DNA from: an uncultured Clostridia bacterium
GTDB lineage: Bacteria > Bacillota > Clostridia > Lachnospirales > CAG-274
DNA: 54,401 bases
NCBI GenBank assembly: GCA_949948985.1
Contig: CATLIG010000012.1
Span: forward strand, 1 to 54,401
Reading direction: 5' to 3'
In this document: piece after piece, positions 51,985 through 54,401 of the stretch
Numbering within the stretch: position 1 is the first letter of the stretch
How the letters are laid out: each line of letters begins with the position of its first letter
The notes under the pieces: generated by a model
What the model was told of the DNA's origin: nothing
Databases searched by the model: none
The model's input: the letters and a program-made list of their open reading frames with translations, nothing else
Translations under genes and position numbers: made by a program

Positions 51985-52732
51985 TTTCAAGCACTTCCTT
52001 TCCGAATTGTTCCTTGAATGTCTTTTCAAGATTACTGTTTCTTACCTTGTTGCCACCTCTGTTCTTAAAGGTTATATACTTTCTGTTGTCGCTCCATATA
52101 GTTTCATATCCCGATAATTTCATTTTTTTAATAAAATCTTCTCTTGATACAGCATTTTTTCTGACTGCCGATACCACCTTATAACAATCAAGCAAATAAC
52201 TTTTGTATGTTCCGCTTATGCTGTTTTCAAGCACTTTATATTTTTTGTTTTTGTATGCTGTTATTTCATCATTTTTAGCACATATCGTCTTATTATACTT
52301 CTGCAATATTTTATCAGATAAATCCTTAAAGTCTTGTAAATCTTTTTTTGAGTATCTGAATTTTTCACCTGTTTCAAAATTTACGGAATTTACAACAATA
52401 TGAGTATGAATATGCTTCCTGTCTTTGTGTGTGGCAAATATAACTTCATATCCGTCAAATTTATCCCAGTTTGAAATAAGTTCCTCTGCTATTTTGTGTG
52501 CCTCCTCGTGAGTAATTTCTTCATTGGGCGGAAAACTTTGAATAAAATGTTTATATTGTCTGCCGTCTGTTTTATTCCATAGCATTTTTGTAAGCTTCAT
52601 TTGTTCAATAACTGAATCGGGAGAACAATTTACACTTCCTATAAGTTTAAAATCTGTTTTTTCATTTTTTGTTATATAACGAATAATATTGGCTATGCTT
52701 GCTCTTGAATTAATAGCTTTAATTATCGCCAT
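51620..52732 (-). CDS. mobA: MobA-type relaxase
   Basis: 370 aa. It nicks oriT and pilots the strand in transfer. A Tyr near the start (I-I-R-Y-I-T-K, Y19) is the likely catalytic residue, and the three-His metal site is H107-I-H109-T-H111 in R-K-H-I-H-T-H-I-V-V-N, as in MOBP relaxases. The ATG at 52732 has RBS GGAAGTGA and overlaps mobC by 14 bp. The charged C-terminal ~120 codons overlap the coiled-coil gene in another frame. Confidence 0.92.
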   Translation of the reverse strand: MAIIKAINSRASIANIIRYITKNEKTDFKLIGSVNCSPDSVIEQMKLTKMLWNKTDGRQYKHFIQSFPPNEEITHEEAHKIAEELISNWDKFDGYEVIFATHKDRKHIHTHIVVNSVNFETGEKFRYSKKDLQDFKDLSDKILQKYNKTICAKNDEITAYKNKKYKVLENSISGTYKSYLLDCYKVVSAVRKNAVSREDFIKKMKLSGYETIWSDNRKYITFKNRGGNKVRNSNLEKTFKEQFGKEVLENEFKNNAERTTATGQLDKNIRKSIRERQVERIGAEFERRKSEFNTGNGKTKDTFLSAEPDDTRTIIDNFNSAIADTRDEINLNELNKRGKSIDGESGKCETNRIQKQGIDRTKPKIKRPER

Positions 52733-53135
52733 AATTGTCACTTCCACTTGAATATTTTTCAATTAAGTTTATAATAGTTTCTTCCATTTGCCTTTTTGAG
52801 CTAAAAGATATTTTTGCTTCGGCGCTTTTCCCTCTAATAAAATTTCTTATTTCCCCAAAAATTTTATTCAGTTCAAGGCTTTGCTTTTTTATTTCTTCAA
52901 GTGTCGGCAGATAACCCTGATTACACTTTTTTGCAATCTGATTTATGTTATTTCCTATTCTTGCAAATTCAGGCATAATCGAAACAATACCCGATGTGGA
53001 AATAATTCTTGTATTCAGCACTGCTTGTCTTAAATATTCTGCTTGTGTAAGTCCTGATTTTTTCACTTTATTCTGCATAATAATATAGTCATTCGGTGTT
53101 AAGCGAATTGTGATATTTTTGGTTTGTTTCCTCAT
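52719..53135 (-). CDS. mobC: MobC-type relaxosome protein
   Basis: 138 aa. It begins as a ribbon-helix-helix-like DNA-binding protein (I-T-I-R-L-T-P-N-D-Y) and has the MobC C-terminal signature (I-G-N-N-I-N-Q-I-A-K-K). It assists MobA at oriT. First of the mobC-mobA-coiled-coil run. RBS AAAGGAGC before the ATG. Confidence 0.9.
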   Translation of the reverse strand: MRKQTKNITIRLTPNDYIIMQNKVKKSGLTQAEYLRQAVLNTRIISTSGIVSIMPEFARIGNNINQIAKKCNQGYLPTLEEIKKQSLELNKIFGEIRNFIRGKSAEAKISFSSKRQMEETIINLIEKYSSGSDNYGDN

Positions 53136-53197
53136 AAATAAACAGCTCCTTTTTCTATTGAAATTTCTGTAAAGTTTACGATAAAGGGTGGATTGAA

Positions 53198-53276
53198 GGA
53201 GGGATTTTCCTCCTCACAAGCGACTGCTATGACTGCCAAAGGCAGTCGTGGCGGGGAGCTTGCCATATCATAGTCG
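53198..53276. other. Probable origin of transfer (oriT)
   Basis: The non-coding stretch upstream of mobC has nested inverted repeats: GGAGGGATTTTCCTCC, GACTGCCAAAGGCAGTC (53231-53247), and an outer CGACTGCTATGA / TCATAGTCG pair enclosing GGCGGGGAGCTTGCC. Its position and GC-rich structure fit an oriT. The nick site is not determined. Confidence 0.6.
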
Positions 53277-53339
53277 TAAAATTACTATTAATTTCCTTTT
53301 GTAAAATTTCGACTGATGATATGTAAAATTATAAAACTT

Positions 53340-53600
53340 TTACCATCTGAAAGATTTGTATATTCCTGCTAAATCAAGATATTCTTGACGTGCGGATTCT
53401 TTTTCATCTGCGGTTGCCGCTGTTTTATATTTGGTATAAACTTCGCTTCTTTTAATTTTTTCACTTTTTTCTCTAAATGCGTTTTTAACTTTCTCTAATA
53501 TCATTTCTTCTGATTCAGAACTTGTTTCTATATAAAAATTTTCCAAAATATATTCCGTAAGTAAAAAGGTAACAGCGGAAATTTGAATGTTTTTATTCAT
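53340..53600 (-). CDS. Small accessory protein of the mobilizable element
   Basis: 86 aa, mostly helical and charged (E-M-I-L-E-K-V-K-N-A-F-R-E-K-S-E-K-I). There is no signal peptide or membrane segment. Strong RBS GGGAGG. It lies between the replication-type ATPase gene and oriT, a place where such elements often carry a small unknown gene. I do not recognise the family. Confidence 0.65.
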   Translation of the reverse strand: MNKNIQISAVTFLLTEYILENFYIETSSESEEMILEKVKNAFREKSEKIKRSEVYTKYKTAATADEKESARQEYLDLAGIYKSFRW

Positions 53601-53701
53601 TATAAAGTCCTCCCTTACAATTTAAAATGTATGCGTGACACGCATACATTAAACTGATAAAAACTGATTTTTATGTGACAACGTGACGATGTGACGATAT
53701 T

Positions 53702-54281
53702 TTATGGGGTATGTAAATCGTCATTTACTTTTGTAAGTTTTATCAATCTTCCATTATGATTTCTTGATGATTCATAGTGAATTTTGTATTCCGAAAGCAA
53801 TCTGCTTACATTTACGTTTAACCGTCTTGTCATAGCATTAGCTGCTGTAATTTCAGGGATATTAAGTATCTCCAAAAGCTCAGTTGCTGTTCCGCACCAT
53901 TGCTTATTTATATCCGTAAATTCAGCTATTTTCTTGAGAAAATTGTCTTTAGTTTCTTTGAATAACTCACAGTCTGATTTAACGAATTTCCATACACAAG
54001 TAGCCCTGTCAAAAGAAAGATAAAGCTTTTGGTCGGGCTGGTCTCTGCCGACAATATCTAAAGTGGCAGTATCCTCAGTTCTTTTAACTTTTTGCATAAC
54101 AAAAGCACCGTCAGCCGCACCAAGTAAACCATTTGTGCCTGATATTAAATCGAAAGAGTCATTAGAATCCATTTTGCGTGTATGATGAACAAGAATAATA
54201 CAAATATTATTTTTATCACTGAATTGTTTTAACTTAGTAACAACATCGTAATCTGTACCATAACTGTACTTTTCACTATAA
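53702..54281 (-). pseudogene. RepA-like AAA ATPase/helicase gene, 5' part lost to an insertion sequence
   Basis: What remains is the C-terminal half of a RecA-fold replication ATPase: I-C-I-I-L-V-H-H-T-R-K (Walker B/sensor strand), then I-S-G-T-N-G-L-L-G-A-A-D-G-A-F-V-M. A C-terminal winged-helix-like part follows. The Walker A end is missing because the reading frame runs into the insertion sequence at 54282. Any start codon in this frame up to 54358 is inside the insertion sequence and gives a chimeric N-terminus. The intact protein would load or act as helicase for replication of the excised element. Confidence 0.8.
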
Positions 54282-54401
54282 TGTACCCTATAAGGTAGAC
54301 ACAACAAGAAAAAGGGATTGAGAGAATGTTGATTACCGCCAGGGGAAGTAGTATACAATTGCTGGGACAGGAATAAACAAAAGCGATCCCAAAATGTAGA
54401 C
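54282..54401. mobile_element. End of an insertion sequence (IS3-like ends), right window edge
   Basis: 120 bp starting TGTACCCTATAAGGTAGACA, identical to the reverse complement of bases 2-121, plus five more shared bases on the host side (TATAA). It is the same element end as at the left edge, pointing outward, and interrupts the RepA-like gene. Confidence 0.75.

Noticed and set aside
54282-54358. Start codon giving a full-looking protein for the RepA-like gene
   Set aside because: The start and first ~25 residues are insertion-sequence DNA; they are chimeric and replace the lost Walker A region.

Overview
The window looks like a complete contig from a low-GC, anaerobic, spore-forming member of the Clostridia (Lachnospirales-like; I cannot name the genus). 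The evidence is spoVS and the sporulation membrane gene ytaF, oxygen-sensitive enzymes (radical-SAM thiH, 2-oxoacid:ferredoxin oxidoreductase), dapL, S-layer-homology and dockerin proteins, and a rhamnogalacturonan-acetylesterase-like enzyme that points to plant polysaccharide use. Most genes lie on the minus strand, and most chosen starts have strong GGAGG-type ribosome binding sites.

Chromosomal part, about 0.1-46.0 kb. From left to right: a dockerin protein gene cut by an insertion sequence; thiC under a TPP riboswitch; a panE-like reductase; a fused two-gene 2-oxoacid:ferredoxin oxidoreductase; coaX; a small membrane protein, engB and recD2; a cell-wall amidase, hpt and tilS cluster; an FG-GAP-type lipoprotein; a YvyF-like zinc-ribbon protein; ytaF; a Ca2+-type P-ATPase; a queuosine-salvage pair (radical SAM plus VUT transporter) behind a probable preQ1 riboswitch; tRNA-Leu(CAA); an esterase with SLH domains; trmL; an ECF-like sigma/anti-sigma pair; ilvE; a hemerythrin/CheX-like/response-regulator gene split by a frameshift; dapL-SLH protein-phosphatase; an aspartate-type aminotransferase; spoVS; the thiS-F-G-H-E operon; and rplM-rpsI.

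Nearly every intergenic gap in this part carries copies of short dispersed inverted-repeat elements. I separate them into families A (164 bp, ends TATAGTCAATCAACTT), B (ends ATAGACCTGTTTAA), C (about 100 bp, ends TATAGCAA), D (about 130-180 bp, ends near TTACAGCAATT) and E (two hairpin copies). They are nested in one another, interrupt the thi operon, form transcription terminators, and in one case supply the last codons and stop of panE.

Accessory part, about 46.0-54.4 kb, downstream of rpsI. It has none of these repeats and looks like a mobilizable integrated element. It carries three 11-bp-spaced direct repeats, a restriction-modification locus (an HNH nuclease gene with an in-frame stop just before its catalytic motif, an EVE-like plus PD-(D/E)XK nuclease, and two different DNA methyltransferases), a tyrosine integrase, a coiled-coil membrane protein whose gene overlaps the relaxase gene by 365 bp, mobA, mobC, a likely oriT, a small gene, and a replication-type ATPase gene cut by an insertion sequence.

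The two ends of the window are the same 120-125 bp sequence in inverted orientation. This is the same end of one insertion sequence, and it explains both why the contig stops and why the first and last genes are broken.
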